Part shown: positions 44,342 to 51,711 of the stretch, piece by piece | How the letters are laid out: each line of letters begins with the position of its first letter | How positions within the stretch are numbered: position 1 is the first letter of the stretch | NCBI RefSeq assembly: GCF_014636865.1 | Contig: NZ_BMER01000005.1 | Location: forward strand, 370,584-434,583 | Length of the DNA stretch: 64,000 nt | Source: Parapedobacter pyrenivorans | GTDB taxonomy: Bacteria > Bacteroidota > Bacteroidia > Sphingobacteriales > Sphingobacteriaceae | Direction of reading: 5' to 3' | Position numbers and translations under genes: made by a program | Notes under the pieces: model-generated | Seen by the model: the letters and a program-made list of their open reading frames with translations, nothing else | Databases searched by the model: none | Told to the model about the DNA's origin: nothing

Positions 44342-44986
44342 ATGAAACCTACATGTTGCCTTTTACTGCTGTTAGCGGCGCTTTCGATGCCGGGCTATGG
44401 GCAGGAACCCCTATCGGCTTATCTTTTTGACGACTACCACGACGCCGTCGTATATTTTAGGGATGGACGAAAATCGGCTGAAAAAGTAAACTATAACCTG
44501 GTAGAAAGCGCACTTTATTTCATTGACAAGCGAGATGGACAGGTAAAGGTGGTATCCAACTATCAGGCCATCGACTCGCTCGTCATCGCCAGGCGGATAT
44601 TTCTTTTAGACGGAAACACTGCGTTGGAAAAAGTCTCGCCTGCACCTATCGTATACATCCGATTCAATGCAAGCAGTAAGTACAAACCACAAACGATAGG
44701 TTATGGACTCTCCAGCGAGCTTGCCTCAGTCGATGCCTATTCATCGGCTTCCTTTCAGGGTATGCGGACAGATCTACAAGGCAAGGAACGCGAGGTATCC
44801 AAGATTTCACACGACTATATCATCGAGAAAGCCGGAAAGCGGAGCAGGTTTTCCAATTTCAAACAGTTGTACCGGATATACCCGGCGCATCGAGCAACAT
44901 TGGAGCAATTCGTGGCCCAGCACGAGCTGGATTTCAATGACGTGGCTGGCATGATTGCACTGTGCCGTTATGCTGAAAGCTTGTGA
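44342..44986 (+). CDS. Hypothetical exported protein
   Basis: A 214-residue secreted protein starting at ATG 44342, which begins a signal peptide (MKPTCCLLLLLAALSMPGYGQ); an earlier in-frame start at 44258 would place it inside the protein. The mature part is compact and beta-rich (AVVYFRDGRKSAEKVNYNLVESALYFID), then helical (SNFKQLYRIYPAHRATLEQFVAQHELDFNDV). No family is recognised. It sits alone; the decayed toxin gene ends 53 bases after it on the other strand. Confidence 0.65.
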   Translation: MKPTCCLLLLLAALSMPGYGQEPLSAYLFDDYHDAVVYFRDGRKSAEKVNYNLVESALYFIDKRDGQVKVVSNYQAIDSLVIARRIFLLDGNTALEKVSPAPIVYIRFNASSKYKPQTIGYGLSSELASVDAYSSASFQGMRTDLQGKEREVSKISHDYIIEKAGKRSRFSNFKQLYRIYPAHRATLEQFVAQHELDFNDVAGMIALCRYAESL

Positions 44987-45038
44987 CGCACTAAGCGCCT
45001 AGCAAGCGTTGCCTTGCTGATAATGACCTTCCTAATTA

Positions 45039-45231
45039 TTATTTCCATCGCGACTTTTTGGTGTCGGCCCGATTGTCAATGAAGGTAATCAGCTCGATGA
45101 CTTTTTTACGCGGCTTAACGCGGTATACGACAGAGACTTGCTTCACGATCAGTCCAATGTTCCTGCAAATAGTCAATGTTTTTCTGGAATGTCCTGAGTG
45201 CTGTGGGGGTCCAGACTATTTCATGCCCCAT
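45039..45231 (-). pseudogene. Decayed ParE/RelE-type toxin remnant
   Basis: The stretch begins at an ATG (45229-45231) that overlaps the end of the antitoxin-like gene and encodes HEIVWTPTALRTFQKNIDYL, the typical start of a ParE/RelE-type toxin. It reads on for about 38 codons and then meets a stop. A different frame continues with VVYRVKPRKKVIELITFIDNR and stops at 45039-45041, the typical end of such toxins. The two halves are 193 bases in total, not a multiple of three and about 30-40 codons short of a full toxin, so the middle has been deleted and the frame lost. Confidence 0.7.
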
Positions 45232-45449
45232 TTACCGAAACGTTTGACAACATCTTTATGCGGAATAGTTTCGCCTCGGTCAGCCTCAGCAATTCCTTCC
45301 AATACGTCCTCTTGTTGAGATGGCAACAATTGATCAAACCAATCCGCTTCCCGGCTCTTCAGGAACTGCTGAAGTTCGGTCAGTAGACCGGCATCCGTAC
45401 TGTTCACGATGGCCTGCACAATATCCAGCTTAATTGCTTCGACGTTCAT
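45216..45449 (-). CDS. Antitoxin-like addiction module component
   Basis: A 77-residue protein starting at ATG 45449, in the style of the small acidic antitoxins that precede ParE/RelE toxins: a helical N-terminus (NVEAIKLDIVQAIVNSTDAGLLTELQQFL) and a C-terminal part with DVLEGIAEADRGETIPHKDVVKRFGKW, where GxxxxHxxVxxxFGKW is typical. It overlaps the toxin remnant by 16 bases. With its toxin broken it is probably a relic that may still regulate its own promoter or neutralise related toxins. Confidence 0.75.
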   Translation of the reverse strand: MNVEAIKLDIVQAIVNSTDAGLLTELQQFLKSREADWFDQLLPSQQEDVLEGIAEADRGETIPHKDVVKRFGKWGMK

Positions 45450-45619
45450 AATCTTGTAATATACAGCAAATTTAAGGAAAAAGATTCCTAAAAGCAATGA
45501 ATTTTAATCCCTAATTCGGCAACGTACCGTCCTGCCTGCTCCACATACAACCAGTCGAATTAAGATAATTAATTTTGTTTTAGGTTATTTGTAGCTGTCG
45601 CTAAATCGGTTGAAAAATG

Positions 45620-45735
45620 CGCCGAAGTCACTTTTCAAAGTCTCCGAAGTGGATTTTAAAACGACTACGGTCACTTCAAAGACCCTCCGAAGTCGGTTTT
45701 AGAAGCGACCAAGCGTCACTTTTGGCGATTTTAAA
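45620..45735. repeat. Degenerate 43-45-bp tandem repeat
   Basis: GTCACTT occurs at 45627, 45670 and 45715 and TCCGAAGT at 45643 and 45686, spaced 43-45 bases, with similar TTTTAAAACGAC-like flanks. This makes about 2.5 imperfect copies in a gene-free stretch between the antitoxin-like gene and the HU-like gene. No open reading frame runs through it; its function is unknown. Confidence 0.65.
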
Positions 45736-45744
45736 CAAAAAAAA

Positions 45745-45768
45745 CCGCCCCGAAATACATCGGGGCGG
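45745..45768 (-). terminator. Intrinsic terminator of the HU-like gene
   Basis: CCGCCCCGA (45745-45753) pairs perfectly with TCGGGGCGG (45760-45768). On the minus strand the stem is followed directly by eight T, 28 bases after the stop of the HU-like gene. Confidence 0.9.
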
Positions 45769-45796
45769 CGGAACAATGGGGTAATGAAGACCGGTT

Positions 45797-46180
45797 TTAC
45801 CGGATTTTCTCAAAAGTTAAACCGTCGATGGCGGTCTTGACGTACTTGCCCGGATGGAACAGCAAGCGTTTGCGGAAGATGTTGGCCGCCGTTACGTCCT
45901 CTTCGGTGTCGCCACCAGTGCTGTTGCTGCCCAGGCGGAACGCACCGAGGTTACCCAGGCGCACGATGTATCCACGCGAAATGTTGCGCGGAATCTCGCG
46001 CACCAGGCTCTGCAGTACGGCGTATACGTCAGACTCAGTGAGGGAAGATGCGTGGGAGATATCCGCCGAGAGGTCTTCCAGGGTGATTTCGCCGGTGTGA
46101 ACCGGCCGTGCGTAAAATTTCTTCGGCGCAGTCAGGTCTCCCGGTTTGCCGATTTCTAAAACATTGAATTTAATTGCCAT
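45797..46180 (-). CDS. HU-like DNA-binding protein
   Basis: A 127-residue protein of the divergent HU/IHF-like group of Bacteroidota, starting at ATG 46180 (an in-frame start at 46207 is less likely). It has AIKFNVLEIGKPGDLTAPKKFYARPV at the N-terminus, a LTESDVYAVLQSLVREIPRNISRGYIVRLGNLGAFRL stretch like the HU dimer core and beginning of the DNA arm, and FRKRLLFHPGKYVKTAID at the end. Such paralogues often lie in accessory regions and probably bend or coat DNA. It is followed by a strong terminator. Confidence 0.85.
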   Translation of the reverse strand: MAIKFNVLEIGKPGDLTAPKKFYARPVHTGEITLEDLSADISHASSLTESDVYAVLQSLVREIPRNISRGYIVRLGNLGAFRLGSNSTGGDTEEDVTAANIFRKRLLFHPGKYVKTAIDGLTFEKIR

Positions 46181-46340
46181 GTTACTTCTTTTTAAAACGT
46201 TAAACAAAAAATAGTGCTCCGTGCCGCGGGTGGTACCTATCCCTTGGCATTACAAAGTTGCGTAACATGTCAAGAAGGCTTGTCGGATTTGGCGGCTTTG
46301 GCGATTTTGTCGGAATTGTCGGACGGGGTGAGTATAAAAA

Positions 46341-46369
46341 AACCGCGGTAGCTAGTCGCCACCGCGGTT
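46341..46369 (-). terminator. Intrinsic terminator of the small HTH gene
   Basis: AACCGCGGT (46341-46349) pairs perfectly with ACCGCGGTT (46361-46369), with a T-run following on the minus strand. It lies 53 bases after the stop of the upstream small gene and isolates it from the HU-like gene. Confidence 0.85.
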
Positions 46370-46421
46370 ATCCCATAAAATCTTTTTGCTGCTCCGGCAA
46401 ACCCTTTGCCGGTTGTTTGGG

Positions 46422-46628
46422 TCAGGATCGGCGCATGAAATGGGAAATTTCCGCTACCGGAATGCCCAGATAATCTGAGGCCTGATAAACCGTCACATGC
46501 TGGTGCTTATCCAGCCCAAACACATCCCGGATCTTGTTGAGGAGCCGCTGGCAGGTACGTTCGCTCTGGCCAGTGATCCGTTGCAGATCCGCAGGATAAA
46601 CAGCTAATCTTGGTAAAAATGTTTCCAT
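46422..46628 (-). CDS. Small helix-turn-helix-type protein
   Basis: A 68-residue protein (ATG 46628; a start three codons earlier is possible). The sequence YPADLQRITGQSERTCQRLLNKIRDVFGLDKHQHVTVYQASDYLGIPVAEI has the profile of a small Bacteroidota DNA-binding protein with two helix-turn-helix-like segments. Similar proteins recur in accessory regions of this phylum. Its partners are unknown; the HU-like gene downstream is a separate unit. Function is inferred only from shape. Confidence 0.6.
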   Translation of the reverse strand: METFLPRLAVYPADLQRITGQSERTCQRLLNKIRDVFGLDKHQHVTVYQASDYLGIPVAEISHFMRRS

Positions 46629-46859
46629 GTCTGCCAAATAGCATACGCAAAATTACGAAATACGCAAAACTTGCAGAAATATTTCGTTGATTTTCTGCTA
46701 TTTAGGAGTGATTTTTATGATTTTTATAATTGTCATTGCATGGCGATTTCTATATTTTCAACGCTGGTAGAACGAGGATTATGAAAATGGCAATTCACTA
46801 ATTACCAGATTTGCTTATCATCGCTATACTCCCCTTGAGTCCTCGCCAAACAATTCAAT

Positions 46860-47140
46860 TTCATGCACAATTCGCTTATTTTTGGAATAAAATCTATAAT
46901 AGCGATACTTGTGGAAAGTGTTTACGTAGATAATACAACTATTCACGAATCAAATCGTTAACTTTAACAAAGATGAAGTAATAAAGGCCTCAATTATTGA
47001 TCACGAACTGATTACTGTGTTTTCAATATTGTATAAGTTGGACAAAGAGATTGTTGCATTTGATGTCGATTGGGATGGACGAGTATTATAAGGGATATCA
47101 CATAACGGGGATGAGAACCTAATTAAGTTTAATTTTTAAC
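46860..47140 (+). pseudogene. Degraded coding remnant in AT-rich stretch
   Basis: Protein-like pieces appear in two plus-strand frames without a start codon: IIAILVESVYVDNTTIHES in one frame, then KASIIDHELITVFSILYKLDKEIVAFDVDWDGRVL in another, a stop, and an in-frame continuation GISHNGDENLIKFNF. The base composition is clearly AT-richer than that of neighbouring genes. No family is recognised. It is probably an old, frameshifted gene. The flanking 46630-46860 hold nothing I can identify. Confidence 0.35.
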
Positions 47141-47189
47141 GTTTTGTACGATTCCTCCTCCTGCTTTTTTGTTATCAAATTTAGATAGA

Positions 47190-48326
47190 ATGGCGAGATA
47201 CCTACTGTGTTTGATAATGTTAGCTTTGGCAGCATGCAGGCAACAGGATAAGGCTTTCACTGTCATACGCGGCGAAAATATCCATGTACCGGACGATAAG
47301 GTCTATTTAACGACGGGCGAGCGAAATGCGCTGGTGCTGGATTCGGCAAAAGTAGTACGGGGCACATTCCGCATTGTTATTCCCCTTGAAGCTTTGCATT
47401 TCAGGGCCTGTCTCGCTTATCGGGATGATGTTGGCAAGTTTGATGTTTTTCGCTTTCTTGATTCTGACTCGGCAGATTCCGCACGTCACGACCGGTATCA
47501 TTCTGACTATCTCGCGATAGAGGCTGGCGTGATTTCCATAGCGGGATTGACTGACTTCGGAGGTGGCCAACGGTATGCCTTTCTAAAAGGGCATCAGGAA
47601 AATTCATTGTTATTCAATCCTGGTTTTCGCATTTTTAACGTACTTGAGGATAGTCTAGCTGAAGACTACGACAAAACAGTCCAGAAAATGGATGTGTTAA
47701 TGCGCACTGATCTGTTCTCAAGGTCCATGTTGGTTTTGGAGCGCATCTGGGCTTGCCGGTACCTATTTTCAAAGCGTGATTTACAAGCTATTGTTTCCAG
47801 TATTGACCCCAAGCTAAATTTGTCGATTTATACCGAGTATCTCGGTCGATACCTCGCTCAGCTTCCGGATAATTTTGATCCGAATGAAACAATTTTACTC
47901 GATAATGGAAAAGGGGGCAAGGTAAACATCTACGATCGAAGAAAGGCACTTAATATGCTGATTTTTAGTGCTACTTGGTCTCATCCCTCTGCACTTTTAC
48001 TTCATTACTTGAAAGGCGAGCAACAAGCCTTTTCTCATCCGGATCTATACTGCGTAGACATCGGTTTGGATGAAGATAAATCTTGGTGGGAATCAAAATT
48101 GATTAATGGTCACGAAAAGAACTGGGATCAATTGCACGTGCCGAGGGCGCATAGATCGGATATATTGTTTAAATATCGGATTTTCGGTTATCCGGTTATC
48201 ATTTTCACAAATCAAGTAGGGCGGGAACTATATCGAATAGAAAAATACGACGAACAAACAATAGTCCGCAGCCGAGCGTTCGTTGAGCAATTTTTTGCAG
48301 GCAGGGAATCTGAAAGCATATTATAA
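47190..48326 (+). CDS. Lipoprotein with thioredoxin-like domain lacking the CxxC cysteines
   Basis: A 378-residue lipoprotein. ATG 47190 starts the signal peptide with lipobox LAAC; the frame opens seven codons earlier. The N-terminal part resembles the DUF4369-like domain of Bacteroidota TlpA-type proteins (DKVYLTTGERNALVLDSAKVVRGTF). The C-terminal 120 residues look like a thioredoxin fold, with LIFSATWSHPSALLLHYL where redox members have WCxxC. The two cysteine positions are Ser264 and Ser267, so thiol exchange is not expected. It lies at the edge of the accessory region and converges with the tricorn-like gene. Confidence 0.6.
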   Translation: MARYLLCLIMLALAACRQQDKAFTVIRGENIHVPDDKVYLTTGERNALVLDSAKVVRGTFRIVIPLEALHFRACLAYRDDVGKFDVFRFLDSDSADSARHDRYHSDYLAIEAGVISIAGLTDFGGGQRYAFLKGHQENSLLFNPGFRIFNVLEDSLAEDYDKTVQKMDVLMRTDLFSRSMLVLERIWACRYLFSKRDLQAIVSSIDPKLNLSIYTEYLGRYLAQLPDNFDPNETILLDNGKGGKVNIYDRRKALNMLIFSATWSHPSALLLHYLKGEQQAFSHPDLYCVDIGLDEDKSWWESKLINGHEKNWDQLHVPRAHRSDILFKYRIFGYPVIIFTNQVGRELYRIEKYDEQTIVRSRAFVEQFFAGRESESIL

Positions 48327-48440
48327 ATATAGTGGGTATAGAGAAAATCCGTACAATATGGGGGTAATTTCGCTACGGGCACAAAGACCTAGCATACACA
48401 CAATAAAAAGGACAACTGGTTTTCTCATCACGGGCTTCGG

Positions 48441-51400
48441 TCATTGCAGCGCCTCTAACAACTCCTGTACAGCCCGCTCCAATTGCGGGTCTTTACCTTC
48501 CAGTCGATCCATGAAGGTGTTTTTCACGTAGATATCGGGCGACACGCCGGTCAGTTCCAAGTCGTCACCATCCAGTGTATAGCACCCCCAAGCGGGCACG
48601 CGGTACATCGATCCGTCTACCAGGCTTTTCGCCGAGGTGAAAATAATCCAGCGGTAAGTTTCGGTACCGATGATCTTTCCCAGCTTCAGTGCCTTGAAGC
48701 CGGCGGCGGTCATCTCGGCATCACTGAGGGACTGCTCGTTTACAAGCAATACGATAGGCTTCCCCGATGGGGCGAAATTACTTTGGGGTGACCGCTTGCC
48801 ACCGCGGTATTGCCATTGGAGGTAAGGACGCTGGGAGAGGAATCGCAGCACCTCATCGTGTACGTTGCCCCCGGTGTTATACCGAAGGTCGAGGATGATG
48901 GCGTCTTTATGCGCCTCCTGTTCTACCATGTCCAACAGGAAGCGCTCCAATTCACCCCCGCCCATGTTTTTCATATAGGTGTAGGCAACGCGGTTGTGGC
49001 CCAAAGAATCCACCTTTTGGCGATTAGCGGTTATCCACTCGTCATACCGTTGATCGCGAAGGGCACCGCTGCTTTGTGGGCGTACCTTAGCCGTCACTTC
49101 CGTGTTTCCACGGCGGAAGGTGAGGACCATCTCGTCGGCAATCGAAGGCCGGGTGAAATAACGGTCGCGGTCCAATAGCGTGTCTACACGCTGCCCGTCT
49201 ACGGCTACCAGCACATCGCCGGACCGGATATCGACGCCCTTGCGCGCAGCATGGCTCCTATCCACGATGCGATGTACACGGTAGGGATGTTCGTTGTCGA
49301 AAGTAATGCCGGTTTCATTGGTTACAAATGAAAAATCCTTACGCTCCTCATCGCCACCCGAGCTGAAGCCTAGGTGTGAAGAGTTGAGCTCGCCCAGCAT
49401 ATCGTTGAGCAGTACGCGGAGGTCCGCCCTGCTATTGAGGTGGGGCAGGTATGCCGCGTATCGGTTTTTCACCGTTGCCCAATCGATTCCGTGGAAATCG
49501 CCATCATAGAAGTTTTCTTCGATACCCGCCCAGGTTTCGTAGAATAGCTGGTTGAACTCATCCTGCAGGTTGCGCCGGAATGCGAAGGAAATATCCACTT
49601 TTTCTACTTTATTGCCCTCGATGTTATATTGCTGCACGGCTCCTTTTGATAGCGCGTAAAATTTTCCGTCCACTTCGACAATATTTCCCAAATTGCCGTC
49701 TGAAACCTTTTCGGTTTTGTCATCTTCAAACGGTTGGAATACGGTACGGAACAAGGCACCTCGCCCGCCTTCGTGATTTGAGAAATAGAAGACATAGGTC
49801 TTTTCGCCTTTCTTGAATGCCTTGGGGTTGCTTTGCGTGCCGAATGCCGGGCTTATCCGTGTAATTCGGTCAAGTAGCTCCTGTGTATTGATGACGATCG
49901 GCTCGATGGGTTGTTTCTCTTTGGATGTACTGTCGGTTTTGGCGTCTTTATCCTTGCTCTCCTTCTTGCTGTCGTCATTGCCCTTGTCATCTTTCTTTTT
50001 ATCCTCAAAAAGTTCATCGAACTTATCGATGCGGTACGGCTCGTCGAAGTCATCCAACGCCAGTCGGTAAATGCTGGCATCGCGCATGCCGGTGGGGTAT
50101 GAGGGCTTGGTACGGTTACTTGCAAAGTAAATGGATTTGCCATCGGGTGACCATGCAGGCGAGGTTTCCGATACGCCGGTATTGGTGAGGTTGATGGTCT
50201 GCTTTCTAGCGATGTGGTGCACGAAGATATCCTGTTCAAAATTGCGGTACGCCGTGAAAAGGATGTATTCACCATTGGGCGAAAAGGAGGGCTCGGAATT
50301 TTGGAAAGCCCATATTTCATCCGTCACCACGGCCGTGCTTTTTAGGCTTTTGAGATCGAGCAACCGGACCTCATCGCGGCCGCTGAGGTACACGGCTTGC
50401 GTACGTTCTGCGTTGAAGGTGATATCGCGGTTGCTGCGCAGATCGGACGTATGCTGCTTGGCATTGCCCTTGCCATCGGCGGCTATCGTATACCAATTGG
50501 GATATCCGGCGTAGGTTTGGTTGAACAGCAGCGTTTTATTGTCCGCTAGCCATTTGACTTCCATCGCCCGCTCGCCGGAGCTGGGCATCTGGCGGATGAA
50601 TTTGCCTTCGATATCACTCACGAATACCTCCCCACGTGAGATGAACGCCAGTTTCTTGCCATCAGGCGATACATCGAAATAGGTGATGTGGTCCTTCACG
50701 TCATGCTCCTGATGTGCAGCTAGAATGGCGTTTCGGCTGACCGAAATATCGGGTTTTGACGTTTTTTTGGTGGTTACATCATAGATATAAAGCTGATAAT
50801 CCTTTTCGAAGACGACCTTCTCGCCATTGGCCGAGACGGATGGCCGCTTAATGGACGTCTCGAAGCGCGTGAGGGCTGTTTTTTTTCCGTCGGCAAATGT
50901 GTAAAGGTTGTACTCGCCGTTGGCTTCGTCAGACGCAAAGAAGACGTTGCCCTGCCGGTCCACGCTGGTCCAGAAGTCTTTACCCGCATAGTCGGTATAT
51001 TGGGTGAAGCTACGGGTAACGGGGTGATAACCGAGTATATCGGGATTGAACTCCCCCTTATAGCGTTTGCGGTTTGCCGCGAAGTAGCTCTCCCAGGTAT
51101 TATTGAAAAGCAGCTCGCCGTCGGGCTTTTCCACCACGCCGTGTATGGTATTGAAATAATGGGGGAAGAGGCGATTTGCGGTACCACCATCGGCACTTAC
51201 GGAATAGCTGGTAAAGCGGTTGTAACGCCCGGATGTGAAATAGATGCGCTGGCTATCCCAACTCCAACTATCCACCTCATCGGAAGCATCGTGATGGGTG
51301 AGCTGCCGGATGTCGCCCCCAGCCAAAGGCATGATATAAACGTCGAAATTGCCGAATTGGTTGGCTGAAAATGCCAACCAATTGCCATCGGGCGAAATCC

Positions 51401-51620
51401 GCGGCGCGATTTCTTCGCCGCGCATCGCAGTGAGGCGGAGTGCCTGACCACCTGCTACCGGTGCTTTCCACAGGTCGCCGGCATAGCTGAATACGACCAG
51501 CTGCCCATCGGGGCTCAGGGTGGGGTGCGAAATAAAAGTCGGTGAGGCGAGCTGAGCATGCGCAACAGGCGATGTAAAAGCCAAGGTTGCCGTCAATAGG
51601 CAAATGCTGATGGTATTCAT
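48441..51620 (-). CDS. Tricorn protease-like S41 peptidase
   Basis: A large exported protease of about 1059 residues starting at ATG 51620, which opens a signal peptide (MNTISICLLTATLAF...VAHAQ). WD40/TolB-type beta-propeller repeats make up the first 600 residues (FISHPTLSPDGQLVVFSYAGDLW, SPAWSPDGKSIYFAS). A charged Lys/Asp linker follows at about 515-555, then a helical C1-like domain, a PDZ domain (VDIRSGDVLVAVDGQRVD) and a C-terminal S41 catalytic domain (IILDLRYNTGGNVHDE, LVNEQSLSDAEMTAAGFK with the likely catalytic Ser). Tricorn-like enzymes degrade peptides. It is preceded by only 90 bases from divergent DUF5686. Confidence 0.92.
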   Translation of the reverse strand: MNTISICLLTATLAFTSPVAHAQLASPTFISHPTLSPDGQLVVFSYAGDLWKAPVAGGQALRLTAMRGEEIAPRISPDGNWLAFSANQFGNFDVYIMPLAGGDIRQLTHHDASDEVDSWSWDSQRIYFTSGRYNRFTSYSVSADGGTANRLFPHYFNTIHGVVEKPDGELLFNNTWESYFAANRKRYKGEFNPDILGYHPVTRSFTQYTDYAGKDFWTSVDRQGNVFFASDEANGEYNLYTFADGKKTALTRFETSIKRPSVSANGEKVVFEKDYQLYIYDVTTKKTSKPDISVSRNAILAAHQEHDVKDHITYFDVSPDGKKLAFISRGEVFVSDIEGKFIRQMPSSGERAMEVKWLADNKTLLFNQTYAGYPNWYTIAADGKGNAKQHTSDLRSNRDITFNAERTQAVYLSGRDEVRLLDLKSLKSTAVVTDEIWAFQNSEPSFSPNGEYILFTAYRNFEQDIFVHHIARKQTINLTNTGVSETSPAWSPDGKSIYFASNRTKPSYPTGMRDASIYRLALDDFDEPYRIDKFDELFEDKKKDDKGNDDSKKESKDKDAKTDSTSKEKQPIEPIVINTQELLDRITRISPAFGTQSNPKAFKKGEKTYVFYFSNHEGGRGALFRTVFQPFEDDKTEKVSDGNLGNIVEVDGKFYALSKGAVQQYNIEGNKVEKVDISFAFRRNLQDEFNQLFYETWAGIEENFYDGDFHGIDWATVKNRYAAYLPHLNSRADLRVLLNDMLGELNSSHLGFSSGGDEERKDFSFVTNETGITFDNEHPYRVHRIVDRSHAARKGVDIRSGDVLVAVDGQRVDTLLDRDRYFTRPSIADEMVLTFRRGNTEVTAKVRPQSSGALRDQRYDEWITANRQKVDSLGHNRVAYTYMKNMGGGELERFLLDMVEQEAHKDAIILDLRYNTGGNVHDEVLRFLSQRPYLQWQYRGGKRSPQSNFAPSGKPIVLLVNEQSLSDAEMTAAGFKALKLGKIIGTETYRWIIFTSAKSLVDGSMYRVPAWGCYTLDGDDLELTGVSPDIYVKNTFMDRLEGKDPQLERAVQELLEALQ

Positions 51621-51700
51621 GTTATAAAGATGATGTGCTACCGGCAATATTACGTAAAATTTAGTAACATATTTTAACAACAACATACGATAACCTTTGC

Positions 51701-51708
51701 TAAGTTTG
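51701..51708 (+). promoter_or_regulatory. -7 promoter element of the DUF5686 gene
   Basis: TAAGTTTG is an exact TAnnTTTG match, 3 bases before the ATG at 51712 and 9 before the ATG at 51718. If it is used, translation more likely starts at 51718. Confidence 0.5.
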
Positions 51709-51711
51709 GGC

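Noticed and set aside
45600-45740. CRISPR array
   Set aside because: The tandem units are imperfect, only about 2.5 copies, not separated by unique spacers, and no cas gene is near.
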